From: Microvirga alba
GTDB lineage: Bacteria; Pseudomonadota; Alphaproteobacteria; Rhizobiales; Beijerinckiaceae
NCBI RefSeq assembly: GCF_015694465.1
Contig: NZ_JADQDO010000001.1
Location: forward strand, 910,319-974,318
Direction of reading: 5' to 3'
DNA: 64,000 nt
The notes beneath the pieces were generated by a model. That model did not search any database. It was not told where the DNA came from and saw nothing but the letters and a program-made list of their open reading frames with translations. The number at the start of each line of letters is the position of its first letter. Position 1 is the first letter of the stretch. Both the position numbers and the translations under genes were made by a program. This document shows, one piece after another, positions 40,179 to 48,628 of the stretch.

Positions 40179-40502
40179 GGCTCCCCAGGTGAGCCTGCCT
40201 CGCCGCGATGCTGTAGTGCTTTATGCGGTGACACGGCCTGGCCGTTCGCAACTGCTATGGCGTCTTGCCTCCAACGGCGATCCGCAAGGCCCTGGTTCGC
40301 CAAGTATATGGTAGGCGCCGAGTGCGTTGATGCACCCCAGCAGGATGGCGCGATGCAGACAGACAAGAGCGTCTCGTCGATTTTCCTGCGGCGAACGGCG
40401 ATGGGGGGCCGAGGTCCCAGCCTGCCTGGGCGCAGGACGTCCGTGTGCTGCAAGAAAGGCGCCCTTTGATTGGCAGCCCTTCATTTCATTGGCGTTCTTT
40501 TT
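40179..40502. other. Intergenic region with no recognised gene
   Basis: About 320 bases between the nucleotidyltransferase and the spermidine-dehydrogenase-like gene. Short open frames exist on both strands, but none matches a known family or has a good ribosome binding site. Confidence 0.4.
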
Positions 40503-42380
40503 TCAGGCAAGTTCGTTTACTGCTCGCCAAGCCTGATCGATTGCCGATTGTGTCAACGGCTCCCACCCGGCATCGGCGTTCGCGATGGCCACGTTGCCGA
40601 ATGGCTTCCGGGCGAGGGCAATCGTGGTTTCCATCGCATCGCTTTCTTCGAACAACTCGTTCTTGCTGTATGAATAGCCGTGCGGCCAGCGATTGACGGT
40701 GATACCCTGGATATCCCGGCCTTCATCGAAGCCGCTGCCCGCGAGCATACGGCTGAGTTGGTCGCGCACGGTGTGTTCCAACTTCTCGTAAGGCGTCTCC
40801 AGCAGGAACTGCCGACCGATCTGCGCCTGTGTTCTGGTATCCATGCCCTGGTTGGGAGAGGTCAAAGCGCAGTACATGTGCACGCACATTGGCTCGTCCG
40901 GCGTTTTGGGAAACCTGTAGTCGCCGAGGCTGACGGGGTAATCCATCTTGATCCGAGCATATGGCATCGTCGGCGAATAGATGTCGTGAACACCGAGTTT
41001 CACGAATGGATGCCAGTTGCGAATGATGACATTCGTATAGATCAAAGGCAGCTTCACATTCTGCCGGAGCGCGAGCTTCTGCTCCTCCGGAATCTCCGGC
41101 GCGATGAAGGGAATGAGCATATTCCAGCCGGCCAGAATGGTCTTCTTGGCCCGCACTTTGTGCAGCTTGCCGGCGTTGATATAGGTGACGTCAACGCCAT
41201 CTTTCACGTTCGCGACGTTCAAGCCGATGCTGTTCAGGCGGATGCGCACGGGCGACGCGCTCGTGTCGAGTTTCGAATAATCGAACTTCGCCAGGACGAC
41301 ATCGTCCATCGTGTTGCCGACAGCGACCGCCGGGATGAGGCTGCGGACCAGCAAACGCGCAATCGACGCGTTCCCGTCTGGGAAATGGCAGATATATGGA
41401 TCTTCGCTGTCCTTGGACGCGCCGTCCTCTTCCGCGATCTTGAGACCGGCGAAGCCGGGAAAGCCGGTTTCCATGGCGGTCAGCGCCGACACCGTGTCGG
41501 AGCACGACGCGTAGAGATCGTTGAAGCGGCCCTGGAAGTACATGGCCGCCTTCTCGCTCAGTTTGACGTTCTTGAGCAAGAAGTCGCGATAGCTGGTCTT
41601 CGCAAGGTACTCTTTCTTCTCGTCCTTGCTCTTGCCCTTCAAGTAGTCCTTCGGCTTCGCGTAGAACGCGATGAGCGCCGCCTTGTCTTTGGCCGACAGC
41701 GGAAAATCGTTGACGAATTGCTTGATCGGACGAGCATTCAGCTTATCGGGCAGTTGGTCGTCGTCCATCAGCCAGGACGGGTCGCCGGTCACGAGCTTGT
41801 CCCGACCCCAGTTGTCCTTGTCGAAGAACACACCGCGGCTGAGTTTGTGCGAGTGATAAAACGTGCGGTCGAAAGCCGTCGTGAAGCGGTCGATGTCGAT
41901 GGCGAGTGACTTCAACAGGCTAGAGGCAACCTTGCTATAGCCCGTGCGCGGCGACTCCATGCTCTCAGTGCCGCCGTAGCCGAGGATCAGGCGGTCGCCG
42001 GCGCGGAACTCGTTACGCTTGGCGTGGCCGCCGAAATCATCATGGTTGTCGAGAATGAGAATCTTTTTGTCGGCGCCGTGCTTCTCTCGATAGAACCACG
42101 CGGCGGACAATCCGCTGATGCCGCCGCCGACGATCGCCAGGTCATAGTCTTCTTCGACCGGAACTGCATCGAATGCGAACTTGCTTCCTTCGCGGGCCAG
42201 CCCATGTGCAGGCTCGAACGAGCCCGGATGGCTACCACGAAGGCCGGTGAGTGCGGGTGGGTAGTAGTCAGCCGCGAGCGCACCCGGCACCAATTGCTCC
42301 GCTCTGACCAGATCAATCGGCGCCAAACCTGCGGCGATGGTCAGAGAAACGCCATTCAGAAAATCCCGTCGCGTAATCAT
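40503..42380 (-). CDS. Spermidine-dehydrogenase-like FAD oxidoreductase (Tat-exported)
   Basis: A 625-residue flavoprotein with a twin-arginine signal (ITRRDFLNGVSLTIAAGLAP). The FAD Rossmann motif is YDLAIVGGGISGLSAAWFYRE followed by ILDNHDDFGGHAKRNEF (about 82-125). Length, signal and FAD site resemble bacterial SpdH, which cleaves spermidine to 1,3-diaminopropane and 4-aminobutanal. The match is from memory and by context: it ends a polyamine import and catabolism cluster. If exported, it would act in the periplasm. Substrate assignment is inference. Confidence 0.7.
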   Translation of the reverse strand: MITRRDFLNGVSLTIAAGLAPIDLVRAEQLVPGALAADYYPPALTGLRGSHPGSFEPAHGLAREGSKFAFDAVPVEEDYDLAIVGGGISGLSAAWFYREKHGADKKILILDNHDDFGGHAKRNEFRAGDRLILGYGGTESMESPRTGYSKVASSLLKSLAIDIDRFTTAFDRTFYHSHKLSRGVFFDKDNWGRDKLVTGDPSWLMDDDQLPDKLNARPIKQFVNDFPLSAKDKAALIAFYAKPKDYLKGKSKDEKKEYLAKTSYRDFLLKNVKLSEKAAMYFQGRFNDLYASCSDTVSALTAMETGFPGFAGLKIAEEDGASKDSEDPYICHFPDGNASIARLLVRSLIPAVAVGNTMDDVVLAKFDYSKLDTSASPVRIRLNSIGLNVANVKDGVDVTYINAGKLHKVRAKKTILAGWNMLIPFIAPEIPEEQKLALRQNVKLPLIYTNVIIRNWHPFVKLGVHDIYSPTMPYARIKMDYPVSLGDYRFPKTPDEPMCVHMYCALTSPNQGMDTRTQAQIGRQFLLETPYEKLEHTVRDQLSRMLAGSGFDEGRDIQGITVNRWPHGYSYSKNELFEESDAMETTIALARKPFGNVAIANADAGWEPLTQSAIDQAWRAVNELA

Positions 42381-42422
42381 TCTTCACTCCCAGAGGTATT
42401 CCGTTTGTGTTTTGAAAGACTG

Positions 42423-42459
42423 ATCCGGGCTAAGGCCTCGATAAACGTCAGGCCCGGAT
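42423..42459 (-). terminator. Stem-loop between the amidotransferase and dehydrogenase genes
   Basis: An 8-bp stem ATCCGGGC / GCCCGGAT with a 21-base loop overlaps the end of the amidotransferase gene. On the minus strand it is followed by CAGTCTTTCAAA. It may be a weak terminator or an intercistronic stabilising hairpin. Confidence 0.35.
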
Positions 42460-43182
42460 TCTTCCCGCTAGGAAGTTCAAGACCCATTGTGCGGCCAGGG
42501 TGGATTCGGTTTTACGTTCGGCATTTCCCAACCCGGTGCGGGCGTCGGCGATGACCTCTTTGGGAAGGCCGTTGCTCTCCAGCGCATCCAAAAGTTCGGC
42601 CAGGAATTCGGGGGCGAATTCGGGATGCGCCTGGAAGGTGAGGGCGCGGTCGCCATAGGCGAGAATGGCGTTCTGGCAGAAGGGGGAGGAGGCGATCACG
42701 GTCGCGCCTTCCGGCAGCTCCGTCACCTGGTCCTGATGCACCGCGTTCAGGCAGATGGTCTCAGGCGCGCCCTCCATCCATTCCGGGATCTCATCGACCG
42801 AATAGCTATGTGGACCAAGACCCCAGCCGACTTTAGCGCGCTCCACCTTTCCGCCAAGAGCCTGCGCCAGGATCTGGTGGCCGAAGCAGATGCCGATGAT
42901 CGGCTTTCCCGCCGCCATCATCTCGCGCAGCAACTCCTCGAGGCGCACCATCCAGGGCAGACGGTCGAAGGCCGTGTGCCGGGACCCTGTCAGCAGCCAG
43001 GCGTCGCATTCATGGATCGAGGCGGGCCACTCGTCCTCCAGGACGCCATAGGACGTGAATTCCAGCGACGGATCGACAGCGGAGAGCAGCGCGCTGAACA
43101 TGTCGATATAGGTGCCGTGACGCTTTGTCAGATGCTCGCGGTTTCGCCCGGTTTCCAGAATTCCGATCCGCATGTCGTTCAT
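42448..43182 (-). CDS. Class I glutamine amidotransferase-like protein
   Basis: A 244-residue GATase1 protein: the nucleophile is Cys99 in IIGICFGHQILAQALGG, and His186 and Glu188 lie in TFQAHPEF. It resembles GuaA-type stand-alone amidotransferases rather than the peptidase C26 PuuD family. No synthetase partner is adjacent. In this cluster it sits where the gamma-glutamyl-GABA hydrolase of the Puu pathway would be expected, so it may hydrolyse a gamma-glutamyl amide (inference). An internal ATG at 43173 is an alternative start. Confidence 0.82.
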   Translation of the reverse strand: MNDMRIGILETGRNREHLTKRHGTYIDMFSALLSAVDPSLEFTSYGVLEDEWPASIHECDAWLLTGSRHTAFDRLPWMVRLEELLREMMAAGKPIIGICFGHQILAQALGGKVERAKVGWGLGPHSYSVDEIPEWMEGAPETICLNAVHQDQVTELPEGATVIASSPFCQNAILAYGDRALTFQAHPEFAPEFLAELLDALESNGLPKEVIADARTGLGNAERKTESTLAAQWVLNFLAGRIRA

Positions 43183-43212
43183 CCTTCCTAGCGCTGACGA
43201 GGCCTGTGGAGC

Positions 43213-44052
43213 TCAGGCGCCTGATGGCTGGGTCCCGGCGGCGCCACTCTTGCGCCGCCCGAGGCGCGTACTGGCCCGCCAGGCGTAAAGAAAGACGCAG
43301 GCCGCCACGATTGTAATCATGATGGTCGCAAGAGCGTTGACGTCGGGGCTGACGCCGAGGCGGACCTTGGAGAAGATCAGCATCGGCAGCGTGCTGCTGC
43401 CCGGCCCCGAAACGAAGCTCGAGATCACGAGATCGTCGAAGGAGAGGGTGAAAGCTAGCAGCCAGCCTGAGATGAGCGCCGGCGCGAGCATCGGCAGCGT
43501 CACGTCGAGAAATGCGCGCCAGGGCCGTGCGCCCAGATCGAGCGCGGCCTCCTCCAGCACCCCGTCCATCTGCGCGAGGCGGGATTGCACGACGATGGCC
43601 ACATACGCCATGCAGAAAGTGGCATGGGAGAGCACGAGCGTGGTGATGCCGCGCCCGGCAGGCCAGCCAATGAGTTCCTCCATCGCGACGAACAGCAGCA
43701 GCAGGGAGAGGCCGGTGATCACCTCCGGCATAACCAGTGGCGCCGAGACCATGCCCGCCATCGCTACTTTGCCCCGGAACGCGCCGAAGCGGGACAGCAC
43801 GAAGCCGGCGAGCGTGCCCAGCACGACTGCCGCCGTGGCGCTCAGGGCCGCAATTTCGATGCTGAGCCACGCACCGTCGAGGAGGGCCTCGTTGTTCAAA
43901 AGCTCACGATACCAATGCAGGGAGAAGCCACCCCACACCGTGACAAGGCGTGAGCTGTTGAAGCTTAAGACCATCATGGTGACGATGGGCGCGTAGAGGA
44001 ACACGAGACCCGCGAAGGTCATGAGGATGACGAAAAGACCCTGTCGACGCAT
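43213..44052 (-). CDS. potI: Putrescine/polyamine ABC transporter permease (PotI-like)
   Basis: A 279-residue inner-membrane permease with about six helices. The binding-protein-dependent transport signature is EEAALDLGARPWRAFLDVTLPMLAPALISG. The N-terminus LFVILMTFAGLVFLYAPIVTMMVLSFN matches PotC/PotI-type permeases. It is 12 bases downstream of the PotH-like gene and forms the heterodimeric channel with it. Substrate inferred from the PotF-like binding protein. Confidence 0.9.
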   Translation of the reverse strand: MRRQGLFVILMTFAGLVFLYAPIVTMMVLSFNSSRLVTVWGGFSLHWYRELLNNEALLDGAWLSIEIAALSATAAVVLGTLAGFVLSRFGAFRGKVAMAGMVSAPLVMPEVITGLSLLLLFVAMEELIGWPAGRGITTLVLSHATFCMAYVAIVVQSRLAQMDGVLEEAALDLGARPWRAFLDVTLPMLAPALISGWLLAFTLSFDDLVISSFVSGPGSSTLPMLIFSKVRLGVSPDVNALATIMITIVAACVFLYAWRASTRLGRRKSGAAGTQPSGA

Positions 44053-44064
44053 CTGTCCACTCCT

Positions 44065-45015
44065 TCAACCGTGCCCGAGAGAATGCCGCCCGCGGCTGCG
44101 CAGCAGCATGACCGGCACCACCAGCACGATCAGCATGACGATTGCCACCGCCGAGGCCATGGGCCAGTCGCGATTGCTGAAGAATTCATCCCACAGCACG
44201 CGACCGATCATTAGCGTGTCGGGTCCGCCCATCAGGGCCGGAATCACGAACTCGCCCACGGCCGGCACGAACACCATCACGCAACCGGCCACCACGCCGG
44301 GCAGCGCTAGCGGCAGGGTGACGGTCAGAAAACTCGTTGTCGGTCGCGCGCCAAGGTCCGCAGAGGCCTCGATGAGGGTTTCATCCAGTTTTTCCAGGGT
44401 GGCGTAGAGCGGCAACACCATGAAGGGCAGGTACGAATAGATGATGCCGAGATAAACCGCGAAATCCGTCTGCAGAAGCGCGAGCGGCTCATGGATCAGG
44501 CCGAGTTCGAGCAAGACGCTGTTGATGATGCCGTTGCTCTGGAGAATGCCGATCCAGGCATAGACGCGGAGCAGCATCGACGTCCAGAACGGCAGCATCA
44601 CCAACGCCAGCCAGAAGATGCGGGTCTCTGGTTTCTGGCGGGCGATGAACAGGGCGATGGGAAAGGCGATAAAAAGACAGAAGATCGTCGATACCGCTGC
44701 GATCTTCAGCGATCCGAGATAGGCGGCGAGATAGAGGCTATCCTCGAACAGGAAAAGATATTTGCTCAAGTCGATGTGGATCGACAGGATCTTGTTGTCG
44801 ACCCAGGTCAAGAGCGCGGTATAAGGCGGAACCGCGATGTCCGCTTCCGCGAGCGAGATCTTCATGACGAAGACGAAGGGAAGCGCGAAAAAGACGAGCA
44901 GCCAGAGCATCGGCACAGCGGTCACGGCCTGGCGACCGAACTGTTGGGGCGAACCGTTGCGGGGAGTGCCGGGAGCCGCGCGCGCAGGCTGTTCGAGATG
45001 AGCGTTCGCGGTCAT
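44065..45015 (-). CDS. potH: Putrescine/polyamine ABC transporter permease (PotH-like)
   Basis: A 316-residue permease. After a cytosolic N-terminus (about 1-30) the first helix is VPMLWLLVFFALPFVFVMKISLAE. The EAA-type loop is ETLIEASADLGARPTTSFLTVTLPLALPG, followed by GEFVIPALMGG, which is typical of PotB/PotH. Its start overlaps the ATPase stop (ATGA), giving translational coupling. Confidence 0.9.
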   Translation of the reverse strand: MTANAHLEQPARAAPGTPRNGSPQQFGRQAVTAVPMLWLLVFFALPFVFVMKISLAEADIAVPPYTALLTWVDNKILSIHIDLSKYLFLFEDSLYLAAYLGSLKIAAVSTIFCLFIAFPIALFIARQKPETRIFWLALVMLPFWTSMLLRVYAWIGILQSNGIINSVLLELGLIHEPLALLQTDFAVYLGIIYSYLPFMVLPLYATLEKLDETLIEASADLGARPTTSFLTVTLPLALPGVVAGCVMVFVPAVGEFVIPALMGGPDTLMIGRVLWDEFFSNRDWPMASAVAIVMLIVLVVPVMLLRSRGRHSLGHG

Positions 45016-46142
45016 GATGCCAGCACCACTCCGCTCGATGGGCCCCAGGAGCAGTGGACCGTGTCCGACGGTTCGAACGTTGTGCCCTCATGCCTGTCGA
45101 GATTCGGCAACGTGACGCGGATCAGCTTGCCGGTGCCGAGACGCACCTGGAACACGCTCAAATTGCCGAGATAGGCGATCTCATCGACCACGCCCTTGAC
45201 CACATTGTCCGCACCCGGCGGGATCTCACGGCTGAGGCGGATCTTTTCGGGACGGACCGCCACATGCACCGTCTGTCCAGGCGCGCTGCTGATGCCGTGA
45301 TTGACGAAGAATGTGCAGCCGGCCTCTTCGGAACGGATGCGCACATGGTCGGGCTCGTCATCCACCAGGACGCCTTCGAACATGTTCACCGCGCCGATGA
45401 ACTGGGCAACGAAGCGACTGCTGGGGAACTCATAGAGGTTGCGGGGTTCGCCCACCTGAACGAGCTGCCCCTCGTTCATCACCCCCATTCGCGACGCAAG
45501 CGTCATGGCCTCGTCCTGATCATGGGTGACGACGATGAAGGTCGTGCCGAGTTGGGTCTGGATCTTCATCAGCTCGAACTGGGTCTCTTCCCGCAGCTTC
45601 TTGTCGAGTGCGCCGAGGGGCTCATCGAGCAAGAGCAGTTTGGGCTGCCTCACCAGCGAACGCGCCAGCGCCACGCGCTGCCGCTGGCCACCCGAGAGCT
45701 GATCGGGTTTGCGGTGCGCGAAGTCGCCCATCTTCACGAGATTGAGCATCTCCGCGACCCGCCGCTTGACTTCCCTGCGCGCAACCCCCGCCCGACGCAG
45801 ACCGTAGCCGACATTGTCGGCCACGGTCATGTGGGGGAAGAGCGCGTAGGACTGGAACATCATGTTCACAGGCCGCTCATAAGGCGGCACGCCCGTCATG
45901 TCCTGTCCGTCGATGAGGATCCGTCCTTCCGTCGGATGCTCGAAGCCCGCCAACATGCGCAACAGAGTGCTCTTGCCCGATCCGGAGCCGCCGAGCAGGC
46001 AGAACAGCTCGGAGCGATGGATGTCGAGGCTGATGTTGTTGACGGCGACGAAGTCTCCGAACCGCTTGGTGACGCCCTCTATCCTGACGAAGGGAGCGTC
46101 CGCAGGACCGGCTGCGGATCGATTGCTGGCGAGACTGGTCAT
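45012..46142 (-). CDS. potG: Putrescine/polyamine ABC transporter ATP-binding protein (PotG-like)
   Basis: A 376-residue ATPase. Walker A is GGSGSGKST, the Q-loop is MMFQSYALFPHM, the signature is LSGGQRQRVALARSL, Walker B is LLLLDEPLGALD and the switch His is in VVTHDQDEA. A C-terminal TOBE domain (about 295-376) contains HVAVRPEKIRLS. The ATG at 46142 gives MTSLASNRS; a longer frame from 46184 overlaps the potF end. It overlaps potH by four bases. Confidence 0.92.
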   Translation of the reverse strand: MTSLASNRSAAGPADAPFVRIEGVTKRFGDFVAVNNISLDIHRSELFCLLGGSGSGKSTLLRMLAGFEHPTEGRILIDGQDMTGVPPYERPVNMMFQSYALFPHMTVADNVGYGLRRAGVARREVKRRVAEMLNLVKMGDFAHRKPDQLSGGQRQRVALARSLVRQPKLLLLDEPLGALDKKLREETQFELMKIQTQLGTTFIVVTHDQDEAMTLASRMGVMNEGQLVQVGEPRNLYEFPSSRFVAQFIGAVNMFEGVLVDDEPDHVRIRSEEAGCTFFVNHGISSAPGQTVHVAVRPEKIRLSREIPPGADNVVKGVVDEIAYLGNLSVFQVRLGTGKLIRVTLPNLDRHEGTTFEPSDTVHCSWGPSSGVVLAS

Positions 46143-46156
46143 GACGGTCCCCTGGC

Positions 46157-47254
46157 TCACTTGCCGGTCTTCATCTCGGTCCAAGCCCGGGTCAGGAGAC
46201 GGTCGAACTTCGCCGAATGGGCCTTCATGGTGAACAGCTTGCTACGCACAGCGGCCGACGGATAGGTGCCCGGATCGTTGCGGACTTCCGGCGACACGAG
46301 AGGCGTCGCCGCCGTACTGGCATTGGCGTAGTGCACCTTGTCGGAGATCGCGGCGGTGACCTCCGGCTTGAGGATGTAGTTCAGGAAGATGTGAGCATTC
46401 TCCGCATGCGGCGCATCCTTCGGAATGGCCATCACGTCGAACCACATAAGGCCGCCTTCCTGCGGCACGCTGAAGCCGATGGACACCCCGTTTTTGGCCT
46501 CCTCCGCGCGGGTACGCGCCTGCAGGATGTCACCGTTGTAGCCCACCACGGCACAGATGGCGCCGGTCGCCAGATCGTTGATGTATTGCGAGGAGTGGAA
46601 GTACTTCACGTTGGGACGGAGCTGCTTCATCAGATCCGTGCCTTTGGCGAGATCCTCGGGCTTCTCGCTGTTGGGATCGATGCCGAGATATCCCAGGGCG
46701 GTGCCGATCGCCTCAGAGGGCGAATCCAGCACGGCGATGCCGCAATCCTTGAGTTTCGCCGACATCTCCGGCTTGAACAGAACGTCCCACGACGTGATCG
46801 TGTCGACGCCAAGGCGCTCTTTGATCTTGTCCTTGTTGTAGCCGATGCCGATGGTGCCCCACATATAGGGAATGGCGAAGGTATTCTTCGGATCGTTCTG
46901 CGCAATTCGCGCCAGAAGTTCGGCATCGAGGTTCTTGTAGTTCTCGAGCTTGGACTTATCGAGCGGACGGAAGATACCGGCCTTTGCCTGCCGCTCCAGG
47001 AACGAAGCCGTTGGGACCACGATATCGTAGTTGGAGCGTCCGGCGAGGAGCTTGGCCTCCAGAATCTCGTTGGAGTCGAAGACGTCGTAATTCACCTTGA
47101 TCCCGGTCGCCTTTTCGAAATCGGCGATGGTGTTCGGAGCCACGTAATCCGACCAGTTGAAGATGTTGAGAACCTTGTTGTCGGCGGCATTGAGAGGCGT
47201 CGCCACCGCAAGGCCGATGAGTGCCGCGAAGGCCCCTCGTTTCAGGTTTTGCAT
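46157..47254 (-). CDS. potF: Putrescine-binding periplasmic protein (PotF-like)
   Basis: A 365-residue solute-binding protein. A signal peptide (about 1-23, cleaved after NAA/ADN) precedes VLNIFNWSDYVAPNTIADFEKATGIKV. Further shared pieces with E. coli PotF are YDVFDSNEILEAKLLAG, VVPTASFLERQ, YFHSSQYINDLATG and the ending RAWTEMKTGK. The similarity is strong enough to propose putrescine as ligand. The ATG at 47254 follows AAGGGAC. It precedes potG by 14 bases. Confidence 0.93.
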   Translation of the reverse strand: MQNLKRGAFAALIGLAVATPLNAADNKVLNIFNWSDYVAPNTIADFEKATGIKVNYDVFDSNEILEAKLLAGRSNYDIVVPTASFLERQAKAGIFRPLDKSKLENYKNLDAELLARIAQNDPKNTFAIPYMWGTIGIGYNKDKIKERLGVDTITSWDVLFKPEMSAKLKDCGIAVLDSPSEAIGTALGYLGIDPNSEKPEDLAKGTDLMKQLRPNVKYFHSSQYINDLATGAICAVVGYNGDILQARTRAEEAKNGVSIGFSVPQEGGLMWFDVMAIPKDAPHAENAHIFLNYILKPEVTAAISDKVHYANASTAATPLVSPEVRNDPGTYPSAAVRSKLFTMKAHSAKFDRLLTRAWTEMKTGK

Positions 47255-47296
47255 GTTTTTTGTCCCTTGGAGGTTGTTGTTTGTCAGATTGGGCAG

Positions 47297-47320
47297 GCGG
47301 CTTCCTTGCGGGGAAGCCGC
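47297..47320 (-). promoter_or_regulatory. Intercistronic stem-loop between puuB and potF
   Basis: A perfect 9-bp stem GCGGCTTCC / GGAAGCCGC with a 6-base loop lies in the 74-base gap upstream of potF and past the oxidase stop. There is no T run. Such hairpins commonly adjust relative expression of binding proteins within an operon (inference). Confidence 0.5.
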
Positions 47321-47328
47321 TTGCGACG

Positions 47329-48612
47329 TCAGACGCCGAGCCGATCGCGCAGGCCGTACCACCAGGCGCCGGCCACGGTGAGCGGCACCCGTAGGGCCCG
47401 CCCGCCGGGGAAGGGGTAATAGGGGAGGGTCGCGAAGGCATCGAAGCGCGTCGCGTCGCCGTGGATTGCTTCTGCGATCAGGCGTCCGGCGAGGTGAGTG
47501 CTCGTCACGCCGTGGCCGCTGCAGCCGTGGGCAAAATAGATGTTCGACCCGATCCGCCCGAAATGCGGAATGCGCGTGAGTGTGAGCGCGAAGTTTCCGC
47601 TCCACAGGTAGTCGAAGCGTACATTGCCGAGAGATGGAAAGACCTTCGCCAGATTGGGGCGCAGTCTCGCCTCGATATCCGCCGGTTCGGCCCCGCCGTA
47701 GACGATGCCGCCGCCGAAGAGCAGGCGGTGATCGGCGGTCGGGCGATAGTAGTCGAGGACGTAGTTGGCATCCTCGACGGCCGTGAGGGTCGGGAACAGC
47801 TCGCGGATGGTGGATTCCCCGAGCACTTCCGTCGCCACGATCTGCGTGGAGACGGGCATGACCTTGTCCGTCAAGAAGGGGATGACGCCGTTGAGATAGG
47901 CGTTTCCGCAGGCCACCGCGACAGGCGCCCGCACCTCGCCGTGAGCCGTCGTGACGACAGCCTTGCCGCCCTCAGTCTTCACGCCCGTCACGGTGGATTG
48001 TTCAAAAATCTGGCCGCCCAGCGATTGAATGGCATCGGCCTCGCCGAGCGCCAGGTTGAGGGGATGGATGTGGCCCCCGTGATGGTCGATCAGGCCGCCT
48101 GCGTAGCAATCGGCCTTCACATGCTTGCGCAGGCCCTCCTTGTCGAGCATTTCGAGGCCGTCGTGGCCGCGGCTCGCCCAGTGGGCGCTCATATGCTCCA
48201 ATTCACGCAACTGCTTGCCGGTGAAGGCCGCGATGACATTGGTCGGGCGGTAGTCGCACGCGATGTTATAGGTCTTGATGCGCCCGCGGATGATCTCCGC
48301 GCCTTCCAGCGACATCGCACCGAGGGCTTGCGCCGACGCCTTGCCGTATCGCCATTCGATGTTCTTGAGGTCGCGGCTGTAGCCGTTGACGATCTGTCCG
48401 CCGTTTCGGCCTGAGGCACCCCAGCCGATCTTCGCGGCCTCAAGCACCACCACTTTGTAGCCGCACTCGGCGAGATGAAGCGCGGTGGACAGGCCCGTAT
48501 AACCAGCGCCGATCACGCACACGTCGGCCTCGACGCTCCCAGTGAGAGAGGCGCGAGGCACCGATGAGTTGGCCGTAGCGGCATAGTAAGAGGCAGCGTG
48601 ATTGATCATCAT
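47329..48612 (-). CDS. puuB: FAD-dependent oxidoreductase, gamma-glutamylputrescine oxidase-like
   Basis: A 427-residue DAO-type flavoprotein. The FAD-binding motif is DVCVIGAGYTGLSTALHLAECGYKVVVLEA (about 31-60), followed by WGASGRNGGQIVNGYS, typical of PuuB/OrdL proteins, and FAHGCSGHGVTSTHLAGRLIAEA near the C-terminus. PuuB oxidises gamma-glutamylputrescine to the aldehyde with release of ammonia and peroxide. It lies 16 bases after the PuuA-like ligase gene, supporting the role. The start is ATG 48612 or 48609. Confidence 0.87.
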   Translation of the reverse strand: MMINHAASYYAATANSSVPRASLTGSVEADVCVIGAGYTGLSTALHLAECGYKVVVLEAAKIGWGASGRNGGQIVNGYSRDLKNIEWRYGKASAQALGAMSLEGAEIIRGRIKTYNIACDYRPTNVIAAFTGKQLRELEHMSAHWASRGHDGLEMLDKEGLRKHVKADCYAGGLIDHHGGHIHPLNLALGEADAIQSLGGQIFEQSTVTGVKTEGGKAVVTTAHGEVRAPVAVACGNAYLNGVIPFLTDKVMPVSTQIVATEVLGESTIRELFPTLTAVEDANYVLDYYRPTADHRLLFGGGIVYGGAEPADIEARLRPNLAKVFPSLGNVRFDYLWSGNFALTLTRIPHFGRIGSNIYFAHGCSGHGVTSTHLAGRLIAEAIHGDATRFDAFATLPYYPFPGGRALRVPLTVAGAWWYGLRDRLGV

Positions 48613-48628
48613 CTTTCTTTTTTCTTTC

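Noticed and set aside
40221..40484. Minus-strand frame of 87 residues
   Set aside because: No ribosome binding site, no recognisable domain and alternative frames of similar length on both strands.
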